From an uncultured Muribaculaceae bacterium (lineage in GTDB: Bacteria > Bacteroidota > Bacteroidia > Bacteroidales > Muribaculaceae): DNA of 64,000 bases. The stretch is from NCBI GenBank assembly GCA_947179295.1, contig CAMXAZ010000002.1:52180-116179 (forward strand), read 5' to 3'. Below, piece after piece: positions 16,723 through 25,433 of the stretch. Positions within the stretch are counted from its first letter, which is position 1. Every line of letters starts with the position of its first letter. Below the pieces are notes generated by a model that saw only the letters and a program-made list of their open reading frames with translations, searched no databases and was not told where the DNA came from. The translations under genes were made by a program, and so were the position numbers.

Positions 16723-16754
16723 AGTGTCAAATTTTTTATAGGGTCTTTAATGGG

Positions 16755-17660
16755 TCATGTGAATTGTTTTGCCTTATGGCGGACGTAGTGGGAGAGGAGA
16801 TAGCCGGCCGGAGCAGCAAGAAGCGTCAGCAGTTTTTTAGGAGAGTCGGCGAGCCAGCGGCGGTCACGGGCTATGATGCAGCTCGACACGTAGTGAATGG
16901 CAACGCGGAAACGCCGGGCCGCTGAGGTGTGGCGGAGCGTCATTTCGAGGCGGCGGAGCTTGGCGAAGCTGCGGGGCGAGTCGAGATACTGGAGGAAAAT
17001 GCGTTCCGACATGCTGTCGAGTCCGGTCTGATAGTCTACGTAGCAGAGGTTGCGGTTGATGACAAGCAGCGGCAGGCGGTCGCAGACCTGAAGGAGCATG
17101 TAGACCGGATTGAAGTTTTTTTCGCCGGGATAGCCGATCTGCGGGGCCACTTCCTTCATCAGTTCGGTGCGCATCACCTGCTTCATGTCGCCGCGGTGTA
17201 TGCCGCGTGTTTCCAGTTCGTTGAGCCAGCAGCTGGCCATGTCGTCGGGGAGTTTGCCGCCTATGGGGGTGTCGGAGTCGAGATAGTAGTCGAGTCCTAC
17301 GAGCCCGGCATATTTCTCGGAGCCTTCCGAATCCCATTTTTTCAGGATCAGTTCCACGGCATCGTCGGGCATGAAGTCATCGGAGTCGATACAGACGCAG
17401 AGTTCGGAGTCGATGTTGGCATAGGCTGTATTGTAGCCGGTGTGGAGACCTCCGTTTTCCTTATAGATATATCGTATAGGGATGCGCTTTTCGCTGATGA
17501 AGCCCTCGATGAGCTGACGGGTGAAGTCAGTGGAGCCGTCGTCAATCACGAGCCATTCGAAGCCCTCGCGCACGGTCTGTGTGCAGAGGCTTTCGTAGAC
17601 GCGGCGCAGAGTGTGGGCGCGGTTATATGTAGGGGTGAAGACTGTGAGTCGGGTTACCAT
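16755..17660 (-). CDS. Glycosyltransferase family 2 (GT-A)
   Basis: A 301-residue inverting-type transferase. The start is placed at 17660 because the conserved strand VFTPTYNRAHT begins there; a longer frame to 17738 would lie inside the polymerase gene. Asp in VIDDGSTD and the Asp-Ser-Asp-Asp (DxD) motif near residue 95 bind the nucleotide sugar and metal. The start overlaps the polymerase stop by 7 bases, which suggests coupled translation. Linkage and sugar cannot be predicted from sequence. Confidence 0.9.
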   Translation of the reverse strand: MVTRLTVFTPTYNRAHTLRRVYESLCTQTVREGFEWLVIDDGSTDFTRQLIEGFISEKRIPIRYIYKENGGLHTGYNTAYANIDSELCVCIDSDDFMPDDAVELILKKWDSEGSEKYAGLVGLDYYLDSDTPIGGKLPDDMASCWLNELETRGIHRGDMKQVMRTELMKEVAPQIGYPGEKNFNPVYMLLQVCDRLPLLVINRNLCYVDYQTGLDSMSERIFLQYLDSPRSFAKLRRLEMTLRHTSAARRFRVAIHYVSSCIIARDRRWLADSPKKLLTLLAAPAGYLLSHYVRHKAKQFT

Positions 17661-18760
17661 ATCAGTGAAAGGAAGATTACAGTGATGGATACATAGGCTA
17701 TCAGCAGCATTCCGGCCACGAAGTTCTGGTCTTTCCATACCTTCATGTTGCAGAGGGGGTAGACGAAGATCACCGGAATGAGAAACCAGGAGAGGTAGGC
17801 GAAACGGTTTGAGAAAGCCGCGCGGATCATCAGCACCCAGAAAGAGTTGGCCACGAGATAGGTTGTGGCCAGAGTGTTGAACCAGCCGTCGCGCAGGCCC
17901 CGGCTGCAGATATAGAAGAAATATATGACGGGAATGGCGCTGTAGGCGAGGAAGTCCCAGCGGAAGGAGCTTGTGGAGCCCCAGGTGCTTAGGTTTTCAT
18001 CGGAGGTGTCGGTGTACTGGGCCAGACGGTCGTCGAAACCGATGTCGGCTATCAGTTCGGTCCAGTAGTTTCCGGCTATGAGTGACAGCAGGATGCAGGT
18101 GATCCAGCCGTAGAGGGCATAGCGCGGATTCTTGAGCACTGTCAGGGCGAGGATGGCGCCTCCGAGCGGAAGGGCGGAGCTGCGGTGGATGCTCAGGGCT
18201 ATAAGAGAGAGGATTACCGCTGTGACATAACGCTCTTCGAGCATGTAGGCCATGATGAGAAGCACTATGCTGCAGGCCACGCCGTTGCGCAGGCCATTGG
18301 TGCCGAATGAGAAGAAGAATAGGGCGCCGATGAGGAAGAGAGTGCCGAGCCAGGGGGAGGTGGGCACGAATTTTTTGACAGCGGCGAAAGATACGAGTAT
18401 GTAGACCAGGTCAATCAGCATGAAGTAGACGTTGACCGAGAGTCCGGCCGTGCGGCAGAGGTAGGTGAAGATGTCCCAGAGCCATTCTGATGATATGTGG
18501 TAGTCATGCAGGTTGCCGGGCTCGATGGCGTTGTAGACCATCGCGTAGTTGCCCGTGTCGCCGAAGATGAATGAAACCGGACGCAGGCCGATCCATATGG
18601 CCAGGATGAGGCAGAGGATCAGCGGACCGAGGGAATTGCCGCGGTTGTGCTCGCCGATGGCAAGAGTGTTGCCTCCGGAGATTATCAGCCTCATGCCTGT
18701 GACGAGCGAGAGCAGGCTGATCAGTGTCAGATAGATCGGTTCGTATAGTGATGCTTCCAA
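17654..18760 (-). CDS. EpsG/Wzy-like polysaccharide polymerase
   Basis: A 368-residue integral membrane protein with about ten hydrophobic helices. The Asp-Thr-Gly-Asn-Tyr motif in the first large loop (near residue 72) and the overall layout fit the EpsG group of O-antigen/exopolysaccharide polymerases, which join lipid-linked repeat units on the periplasmic side. Position in the middle of a glycosyltransferase run, 2 bases after the GT32 gene, supports this. No Wzx flippase gene is seen nearby. Confidence 0.82.
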   Translation of the reverse strand: MEASLYEPIYLTLISLLSLVTGMRLIISGGNTLAIGEHNRGNSLGPLILCLILAIWIGLRPVSFIFGDTGNYAMVYNAIEPGNLHDYHISSEWLWDIFTYLCRTAGLSVNVYFMLIDLVYILVSFAAVKKFVPTSPWLGTLFLIGALFFFSFGTNGLRNGVACSIVLLIMAYMLEERYVTAVILSLIALSIHRSSALPLGGAILALTVLKNPRYALYGWITCILLSLIAGNYWTELIADIGFDDRLAQYTDTSDENLSTWGSTSSFRWDFLAYSAIPVIYFFYICSRGLRDGWFNTLATTYLVANSFWVLMIRAAFSNRFAYLSWFLIPVIFVYPLCNMKVWKDQNFVAGMLLIAYVSITVIFLSLIW

Positions 18761-18762
18761 TG

Positions 18763-19500
18763 TCAGTTGCGGGTTATGAGTTTGCGGAGGCGGGTGAAGG
18801 TGGTGACTCCGAACAGGCGGTGGAGAAGGCGGGTCAGTCGGGTGCGCAACGGGCCGTAGTTGTCACACCAGGTCTTATCATAGTGGTGGATGGAGCATGT
18901 GAGGGGAGTCACGCGCAGGCGTCCGGTGGCGTCGTCGAGGGGGTTGAAGTATTCGTTGGGGTAGACCGTTATGCCTTCTACGGTCTGGAGGCGGTCTTCT
19001 TCGCGGAGTCCGGCTTCAAGGAAGAGGCGGGTGACGTGGGCCACGACCGTGCCGGGCAGCGGTCGCCCCTCGCTGTCGAGATAGGGGAGAGTGGAGTAGA
19101 GGTCTATGATTTTTTTGTAGAACGGGTGTCCGGCGGGTGCACCTATGCCGAGCCCGGAGGCCACTCCGATGCCTACGTGACTTTTTTCAAAGCCCATGAA
19201 AGCGCCGGCGGCTGTGATGTGGTCCATCGGGCGGATGACCTCCACATCGGTGTCGAAATAGATTCCTCCGTGGCGGTAGAGTATCAGGAAGCGGGCATAG
19301 TCGCTGACAAAGGCCCATTTGCCGATGGATGCGGCCTGGCGGGTATAGGTGATGGCGTTGATGTCGAAGTTGCTTTCGTCCCAGCGGCGGATTTCCCATC
19401 CGGGGAAGTGGCGGCGCCAGGAGTCGATGCAGCGGAGAGCGCTCGGCGGCAAGGGCTTGCCTCCGAACCAGCAGTAGTGGATTATGCGGGGTATTGACAT
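18763..19500 (-). CDS. Glycosyltransferase family 32 (capsule/OCH1-like)
   Basis: A 245-residue protein with the family start IPRIIHYCWFGGKPLP, the SDYARFLILYRHGGIYFDTDVE block whose Asp-Thr-Asp is the DxD metal site, and a short C-terminal tail. This group adds hexoses in bacterial polysaccharide clusters. It is separated from the neighbouring GT4 gene by 12 bases and from the polymerase by 2. Confidence 0.9.
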   Translation of the reverse strand: MSIPRIIHYCWFGGKPLPPSALRCIDSWRRHFPGWEIRRWDESNFDINAITYTRQAASIGKWAFVSDYARFLILYRHGGIYFDTDVEVIRPMDHITAAGAFMGFEKSHVGIGVASGLGIGAPAGHPFYKKIIDLYSTLPYLDSEGRPLPGTVVAHVTRLFLEAGLREEDRLQTVEGITVYPNEYFNPLDDATGRLRVTPLTCSIHHYDKTWCDNYGPLRTRLTRLLHRLFGVTTFTRLRKLITRN

Positions 19501-19512
19501 CGGGCGGGTTGA

Positions 19513-20706
19513 TCAGATGAGTGAGACGAGTTTGCGGGCTTCGGTGCGGTCGGAGTAATCGGCGGAGAGCAGTTTGCGGGCTATTTCTTCGAGGCGGTCA
19601 GGCGAGGCGGCGAGGCTGGCGAGTCCGGCGGCGAAGCCGCTGTTGTCAGAGGGGAGGATGAAGCCGTCTTTGCCGTCGCTCACCTGGGAGGGGGCGGTGG
19701 GATAGGCGGCGATGACCACCGGCTTGCCGAGAAGCTGGGCTTCGCGGACGGTGACGCAGCGGCCTTCGTAGCGCGAGGGTTGCACGTAGATGTCGCAGCC
19801 GCTGATGTAGGGGTAGGGGTTGGCGCGCTTGCCGAGTATGGTGACGCAGTCTTCCGTTCCGGTCTCAGCGATGCGGCGGCGTATCAGGGCCTCGTCGCTG
19901 CCGTAGCCTATCAGATACCAGTGGAAGGGGGCTGCATGGTGGTCGTCGCGCAGGCGGCGGGCTATGTCGGGGATGTTGTCGAAGTTCTTGGCATGGGTGA
20001 AGCGCCCCACGGAGAGCAGATTGAGGTGGCCGGGCCGCAGTTCGGGGGCTGAGCCTGACACGGCTCTCCCGCGGATGACGGTTTCGGGGAGTATGTTGGC
20101 TATTTCGGTTATTTTCGGGGCGAGAGAGGGGAAGACCTTTATGAAACCACGGCTTACGTCAGGCGAGATGGAGACGATATGGTCATAAGCCTGCCAGACC
20201 GGAAGCTCGAAGGCCGGGTCGAGGGAGATGCGGGAGTAGTCAGTGTGGATCCAGCAGACTTTTTTGTGTGCCTTGACTTTTGAGAGCACAATGTCATGCG
20301 GGGTGAGGAAGGAGACGGCCAGATCATAGATTCGGTCGGTGACCGGGGGGAGGGCCGGGGTGACGCAGCGGCCTATGTAGGAAAAAATGGCCGTGGGGTC
20401 GCTTCCGGCTGTGGTTTTGCCTCGGCGCGTTACGGCGAGGGCTTTCGCGCGCAGACGTCCGAGGCCCACACGGATGTGGCCGTGGAGAAAGGCATCTTTC
20501 AGCGGTGACTCGATATGGGCGTAGGCCGGGATTTCGGGCAGTATGCAGACTTCCGGCGGCACCAGGGGGAGCATTTCGCCCCGGCGGGCGTAGAGGAAGA
20601 GGTCGACCGACACTTCAGAATAGTCCAGAGCATGCAGCAGGCCGATGAGAGCGTTTTCGGCGCCCCCTATTTCGAGATAGTGCATTGCTATGAAGATTCG
20701 TTTCAT
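19513..20706 (-). CDS. Glycosyltransferase family 4
   Basis: A 397-residue GT-B enzyme. The N-terminus carries AMHYLEIGGAENAL; the donor domain has SVGRFTHAKNF and the E-x7-E pair in the segment EGRCVTVREAQ. Its sequence resembles the adjacent GT4 at 20748-21920 (shared QPSRxEG and PYPxxxxCDIYVQ blocks), so the two are probably an old tandem duplication that diverged in acceptor specificity. Confidence 0.9.
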   Translation of the reverse strand: MKRIFIAMHYLEIGGAENALIGLLHALDYSEVSVDLFLYARRGEMLPLVPPEVCILPEIPAYAHIESPLKDAFLHGHIRVGLGRLRAKALAVTRRGKTTAGSDPTAIFSYIGRCVTPALPPVTDRIYDLAVSFLTPHDIVLSKVKAHKKVCWIHTDYSRISLDPAFELPVWQAYDHIVSISPDVSRGFIKVFPSLAPKITEIANILPETVIRGRAVSGSAPELRPGHLNLLSVGRFTHAKNFDNIPDIARRLRDDHHAAPFHWYLIGYGSDEALIRRRIAETGTEDCVTILGKRANPYPYISGCDIYVQPSRYEGRCVTVREAQLLGKPVVIAAYPTAPSQVSDGKDGFILPSDNSGFAAGLASLAASPDRLEEIARKLLSADYSDRTEARKLVSLI

Positions 20707-20747
20707 TGGTCTGTCGGGCTGGAGATGCAGGCAGTGGGAAGTTTGTG

Positions 20748-21920
20748 TCAGTCAAGAAGCTCAAGCACGAGGCGGAGGCTTTCGGCAGAGGTGTCAGAGT
20801 CTGATGCGGCGATCCGCGATGAGATTTTTTCTCTGAGCTGAGGCGATGCCAGCCGGGTGACGGCATCGGCAAGCGACTCGGCGGACATTGATGCTATAAG
20901 TCCGTCGCGGCCGTGGTCAACGAGCTCAGGCGCTACCTTGAAGTCGGTGACTATGACCGGGCGGCAGAAGGCTTTGGCTTCGCAGACGGCTATGCCGTAG
21001 CCTTCGGAGCGTGAGGGCTGCACGTAGATGTCGCAAGAGCGCATCCAGGGATATGGGTTGTCGATCGGGCCGAGCAGAGTTACGTGTTCTTCCAGAGAGT
21101 GCTGCGAGATGAGCCGGCGTATCTCCTCGCGCATTGGGCCGTCGCCTATGATGTCCCAGCGGAATGAGAATCCACGGTCGCGCAGCAGTGCGGCGGTGGC
21201 TACGAGCAGGTCATAGCCTTTGACGGGTACGAGCCGCCCCACGGTCAGCAGGCGCAGTGAGCCGGAGTGCTGTCCGGGAGCGCTGTCATCACCTCCGGCA
21301 AGACGGCGCAGCAGTGCGGGGGAGACAATGTCGCGTATGGGGAGCAGTTGCTCCGGCCGGAAGTGCCAGGCATCGAGCAGCAGATCGCGCAGGCGGGCGG
21401 AAGCTGTCACCACCTTATTATATAGGTGGTAGAAGCGGAGATTGAATGCCTCGCTGTAGTTGTCGCGGACAATGTCGGCGTTGATCCAGGCAATTTTCCG
21501 CGCGGCTTTCACCCGCTCAGCCACATAGTAGGTAGGGAAGCCCTGATGATAGGCTATGGCCACATCATATGATTCGGCCGGAGCGGGGGCCAGACAGCCC
21601 ATCTCTGTCCAGTAGAGTTCCACCGGATTGCTTCTCAGGCCCTTTCGGCGGGCCATGCGGGAGATGACGGCGTGGCGCAGGTGACGGACGCGGAAGCGGA
21701 GACGCGATTTCAGATCATCGGCGCAGAGCGGAATCTCGCTGAGCCTGACATCCGGCGGAAGATATTTTTCAAGCGGGCCGCCGCGGGAGGTGAGCATGAC
21801 ACTGATGTCAAACTTCTCAGCCGGAAGGAGGCCGAGAAGGGTGCAGAGGCTGCGCTCGGCCCCTCCGATATTGAAGGAGTCGATCACGAACAGAATTTTT
21901 TTGCGTCCGGAGCCGTTCAT
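20748..21920 (-). CDS. Glycosyltransferase family 4
   Basis: A 390-residue GT-B enzyme with VIDSFNIGGAERSL at the N-terminus, TVGRLVPVKGYD at the start of the donor domain and the E-x7-E pair in EGYGIAVCEAK. It follows the tyrosine kinase gene by 6 bases and precedes the related GT4 gene by 41 bases. It should add one of the first sugars of the repeat unit; order of action is not predictable. Confidence 0.9.
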   Translation of the reverse strand: MNGSGRKKILFVIDSFNIGGAERSLCTLLGLLPAEKFDISVMLTSRGGPLEKYLPPDVRLSEIPLCADDLKSRLRFRVRHLRHAVISRMARRKGLRSNPVELYWTEMGCLAPAPAESYDVAIAYHQGFPTYYVAERVKAARKIAWINADIVRDNYSEAFNLRFYHLYNKVVTASARLRDLLLDAWHFRPEQLLPIRDIVSPALLRRLAGGDDSAPGQHSGSLRLLTVGRLVPVKGYDLLVATAALLRDRGFSFRWDIIGDGPMREEIRRLISQHSLEEHVTLLGPIDNPYPWMRSCDIYVQPSRSEGYGIAVCEAKAFCRPVIVTDFKVAPELVDHGRDGLIASMSAESLADAVTRLASPQLREKISSRIAASDSDTSAESLRLVLELLD

Positions 21921-21926
21921 GGTTGA

Positions 21927-24371
21927 TCAGGATCTTTTTTCGGATTCCTCGGCTGAATCGGTGTATTCGCCGTAGTGGCCGTAGTGGTAGCCGTAGCGCT
22001 GATATCCGTAGCGGCTGCCTCCATAGTGCGAGAATTCGCTGCGGGTGCCGTTGAGGATCACGGAGATGTTCGGGTAGCGATGCTCCTGATACCAGTTTTC
22101 AATGTCGGCGAGGAAAGAGCGGTCCATGAGGTGGGCGCGGATTATAAAGAGAGTCATCTCGGCATAGCGGGAGATGATGGCGGCGTCGGCCACGATCTCC
22201 ACAGGCGGGCAGTCGAGGATCACATAGTCATAGTTTTCCTTCAGCTCCTCCATCATGCGGGCAAAGCGCGGATGGAAGAAAAGTTCCGTGGGGTTGGGCG
22301 GAATCGTGCCTACGGGGAGCACATCAAGCTCACCAAGGCGCACTATCACGTCATGGTAGTCGGCCACCTGTCCGCTGAGGTAGTTTGACACACCCTGGGC
22401 GGGATTGTCGACATAGGCCGAGAGCGAAGCGCGGCGCAGGTCGAGGTCAACGGCTATGACTTTCTTTCCCTTGATGGCGAGAGCGGTCGAGAGGTTGGCG
22501 CAGGTGAAGGTCTTGCCGCTGCCGGGATTCATTGACGAGAGCATCACCACATGGTGGCCGCCGTCAAAGCCGAGGATGAATTCCAGATTGGTGCGCACCA
22601 CGCGGAAGGCTTCGTTCATGATGCTCCGGCAGCCTGATTTGACCACCACACGGTTGTCTGAAACCTCGCGGGCCACACGGCGCTTGCCTTTGCGCTGGGT
22701 GGCCAGCGGAATTTCACCGACGAAGGGCGCATGGAGGTCCTGAAGGTCTTTGCGGCCACGCACAGCGGTGTTGAACGACTCGATGAGCATTATGATGCCG
22801 GCCGGAACAAACAGGCCTGCTATCAAAGCGAAGACCATGATCCGTGAGGGTATCGGGGTGACGGGCACCGGCGAGGCCGTAGGATGTTCGATCAGGCGGG
22901 TGTTGTAGGCGGTGAAAGCCTGCGAAAGCTCGTTTTCCTCACGCTTCTGGAGCAGGAAGAGGTAGAGCGACTCCTTGACTTTCTGCTGGCGTTCGACCGA
23001 AAGAAGATACTTGGCCTGCTGCGGATTGGCCGCGATTTTCGACACAGCCTGCGACTGAGCCGATGAAATGGCTCTTTTCTGGGTGGAGAGCATGGTCAGC
23101 TCATTGTCGAGCGATCCGAGGATGCTCCCCTTCATGGTCGACAGCTTCTGGTCAATATCCATGACGAGCGGATTCTGTTCGGAGGAGATTGACAGGTGGT
23201 TGTTGCGCTGGAGCAGGAGCTGGTTGTAGGCCTGGATCTGGGCCTCGATGCTGGGATTGTCGATGCCGGAGTTGGCCGGGAGCTGTTCTTTATCGTGCAT
23301 TCCGTCGGTCAGGTAGTTGCGCAGATATTTGGTCATGTAGACGCGGTTGTCAAGTTCGCGTCCGGCTTCCTGCGATGAGTTCATCTGCGAGAGCGCTATG
23401 CCGCCCATAGCACTGACATCGGTGACAAGGTTGCGCGATTTGTAGTCGGAGATGTCGCTGTCCACGTTGCCGAGCTCGCTTTCGATGATCGACAGACGCT
23501 CTTTGATGAACTCCGTGGTGCTTGCCGTCACCTGGTTGCGGTCTTTGATCCAGTTTTCGTTGTAGACGGCCACGAGGGTCGAAAGGATGTCCTCGGCGCG
23601 GGTGCGCGACTGGTCGCTGTAAGTGATGTCGATGATTGACGCGCGGTTGTTGCGCTGACGTGCGTCAATCGACGATCTGATCTGGGCCGATGCGGTGCTG
23701 AACGGAATGCGGCTTACTGTCAGTTCGTCCTGGACGCCTTCGCGGTAGTAGGGCGAGGGTTTGACGGTCATGGTGCCGAGCGGGGTTTTCACCGCTTTGC
23801 CCATGCTGAATGTCAGAGAGCCGTCAAGGGCCTTGTCATTGAGCATCATCGACGAGATTCGGATAGTGCTGTCTTTGCGCAGCTGGAGGTTGAAGCTTGC
23901 GCTTTCGGCCTGTCCGAGGTCGTGGAGTTCGACGGTGACGGGCAGCTCCACTCCGTAGGCCACGGTCTTGTGGAATGTGCCGGGGTGGTAGTATTCGGTG
24001 TTGAGCTGTAGGCGGCGGGTGATCTCATCGGCCACCGAGCCGGTCAGCATCGACATTATCTCGTTTGTGATATTTACTTTCTGGGCCTTGATTCCGAGGT
24101 CGAGCAGCACGTCTTCCGATCCGGAGTTCTTTTCGTCACTTTTGACGAGTATGGCGGCCGAGGCAGTGTAGACTTTTGGAGTTATCTGCAGGTAATAATA
24201 TGCCGCTCCGAAGGCCACGGTCAGGGAGAGGACAAACCATTTCCAGTGGCCGAGCATCAGAAAGATGATGTCTTTAATCTTGGCGAAGCCTTCAGCATTC
24301 TGTCGGAACGATGCGGCCTGGGCGGCTGTTTCGGTCCCTGTAGCGGGTGATTGGTTGAGATTTCGTTGCAT
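21927..24371 (-). CDS. Wzc-like polysaccharide co-polymerase and tyrosine autokinase
   Basis: An 814-residue inner-membrane protein that controls chain length and export. A Wzz-type domain lies between two membrane helices (about 40-60 and 510-530), with long coiled-coil segments between. The cytoplasmic kinase domain has Walker A (NPGSGKT near 615), Walker A' (VIAVDLDLRR) and Walker B (VILDCPP). The last 40 residues hold about ten tyrosines in Tyr-Gly repeats, the expected autophosphorylation cluster. It lies directly downstream of the Wza-like exporter gene. Confidence 0.95.
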   Translation of the reverse strand: MQRNLNQSPATGTETAAQAASFRQNAEGFAKIKDIIFLMLGHWKWFVLSLTVAFGAAYYYLQITPKVYTASAAILVKSDEKNSGSEDVLLDLGIKAQKVNITNEIMSMLTGSVADEITRRLQLNTEYYHPGTFHKTVAYGVELPVTVELHDLGQAESASFNLQLRKDSTIRISSMMLNDKALDGSLTFSMGKAVKTPLGTMTVKPSPYYREGVQDELTVSRIPFSTASAQIRSSIDARQRNNRASIIDITYSDQSRTRAEDILSTLVAVYNENWIKDRNQVTASTTEFIKERLSIIESELGNVDSDISDYKSRNLVTDVSAMGGIALSQMNSSQEAGRELDNRVYMTKYLRNYLTDGMHDKEQLPANSGIDNPSIEAQIQAYNQLLLQRNNHLSISSEQNPLVMDIDQKLSTMKGSILGSLDNELTMLSTQKRAISSAQSQAVSKIAANPQQAKYLLSVERQQKVKESLYLFLLQKREENELSQAFTAYNTRLIEHPTASPVPVTPIPSRIMVFALIAGLFVPAGIIMLIESFNTAVRGRKDLQDLHAPFVGEIPLATQRKGKRRVAREVSDNRVVVKSGCRSIMNEAFRVVRTNLEFILGFDGGHHVVMLSSMNPGSGKTFTCANLSTALAIKGKKVIAVDLDLRRASLSAYVDNPAQGVSNYLSGQVADYHDVIVRLGELDVLPVGTIPPNPTELFFHPRFARMMEELKENYDYVILDCPPVEIVADAAIISRYAEMTLFIIRAHLMDRSFLADIENWYQEHRYPNISVILNGTRSEFSHYGGSRYGYQRYGYHYGHYGEYTDSAEESEKRS

Positions 24372-24416
24372 CAGTCGAGAAGAATTGGCGTTAGGGGTGA
24401 TTAGGTGTGGAATCTG

Positions 24417-25205
24417 TTACTTTGTGAGAAGCACCGCGATTGTGGTGGCGAAGGAGAACATCGAGATCCAGAACGAGGGGGTCATGTAGCTGTTGCCGTT
24501 GGCCGTCGACTGGTTGGCCTTGACCTGGGTCGGTTCGATGTAGATCATGTCGTTCTGCTTGAGGTAGTAGGCCGGCGAGGCATATACGCCGTCGGCGCGT
24601 GTGAGGTCCACGCGATAGGGCACCTGCTTGCCGTTTTCGGTGCGGAGCACGAGTATGTTGGTGCGCTTTCCGCTGATAGCGAGGTCGCCGGAGATAGAGA
24701 GGGCCTCCATGATGTTGAGCTTGTCGGCCGGGAACTCATGGCGCCCCACGCCGGATTCGCCGATAACGTAATAGGCCATCTGCGGGAATTCCACGGTGAC
24801 AATCGGGTCGCGGAGCAGGCTTCCGGCAAGCAGACGGTATTTTATCATCTGCGCCACATCGAGGCGTGTCATGCCTTCGACCGAGAGATGTCCGAGCACC
24901 GGGACGTCGATCGTTCCGTTCTTGTCGACGGTGTACATGTCATGCTCCACGGAGCCTGAGTTGCTTGTCTGCGAGAGGTTGAACATCTTGACCATCTCCT
25001 CGTCGCGGCTGTGGACCCTGATGCGGAGCTTGTCGCCGGGCTGCAGACGGAGTTCGCCGTTTTCCTGAAGCGTGAGCACGGCGTTGTCAGGCAGGTCCTG
25101 CATGTAGGCGATATCTTTCGCCGGACCGCATGACGCCAGAAGCGCGCCGGTGGCGACGATCAGTGAGAGAAGTGCGTTTTTAGTCTGTAATGAGAAGTGT
25201 TTCAT
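24417..25205 (-). CDS. Wza-like polysaccharide export lipoprotein
   Basis: A 262-residue outer-membrane-side export protein. A lipobox ends at Cys26 (Leu-Ala-Ser-Cys). A polysaccharide-export domain (about 45-135, with LQPGDKLRIRVHS) is followed by one SLBB-type domain and a final hydrophobic helix near 238-258, as in Bacteroidetes Wza homologues, which are shorter than the E. coli protein. It is the first gene of the exopolysaccharide operon running down to 15628. Confidence 0.92.
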   Translation of the reverse strand: MKHFSLQTKNALLSLIVATGALLASCGPAKDIAYMQDLPDNAVLTLQENGELRLQPGDKLRIRVHSRDEEMVKMFNLSQTSNSGSVEHDMYTVDKNGTIDVPVLGHLSVEGMTRLDVAQMIKYRLLAGSLLRDPIVTVEFPQMAYYVIGESGVGRHEFPADKLNIMEALSISGDLAISGKRTNILVLRTENGKQVPYRVDLTRADGVYASPAYYLKQNDMIYIEPTQVKANQSTANGNSYMTPSFWISMFSFATTIAVLLTK

Positions 25206-25277
25206 GATCGGATAAGTGCCGGGGTCTGTGAAAATCCGGCTTTATTAGGGTTGTAAGCTACTATTTTGAATGAGCTA

Positions 25278-25285
25278 CAAAGTTA
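25278..25285 (-). promoter_or_regulatory. -7 element upstream of the exopolysaccharide operon
   Basis: On the minus strand TAACTTTG (25285-25278) fits the consensus, 73 bases before the wza-like start. No TTTG is found at the normal distance; the nearest (25300-25297) is only 11 bases away, so recognition may need another factor. Confidence 0.4.
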
Positions 25286-25433
25286 AGAAAAATCAGCAAA
25301 CGGAGGCTATAAAGCATGTTAAAATATAACACACAATGCTCACATTCCCTGTCATGGCAGATCGGGGGGCGGGCATTGTGTGTGTATGTATTATGGTGCG
25401 GGTTTCCGGTGCGGACCGGATATGCGGATCGGC

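Noticed and set aside
17661..17738. Longer N-terminus for the GT2 glycosyltransferase
   Set aside because: It would lie wholly within the polymerase gene; the conserved GT2 strand starts at 17660.
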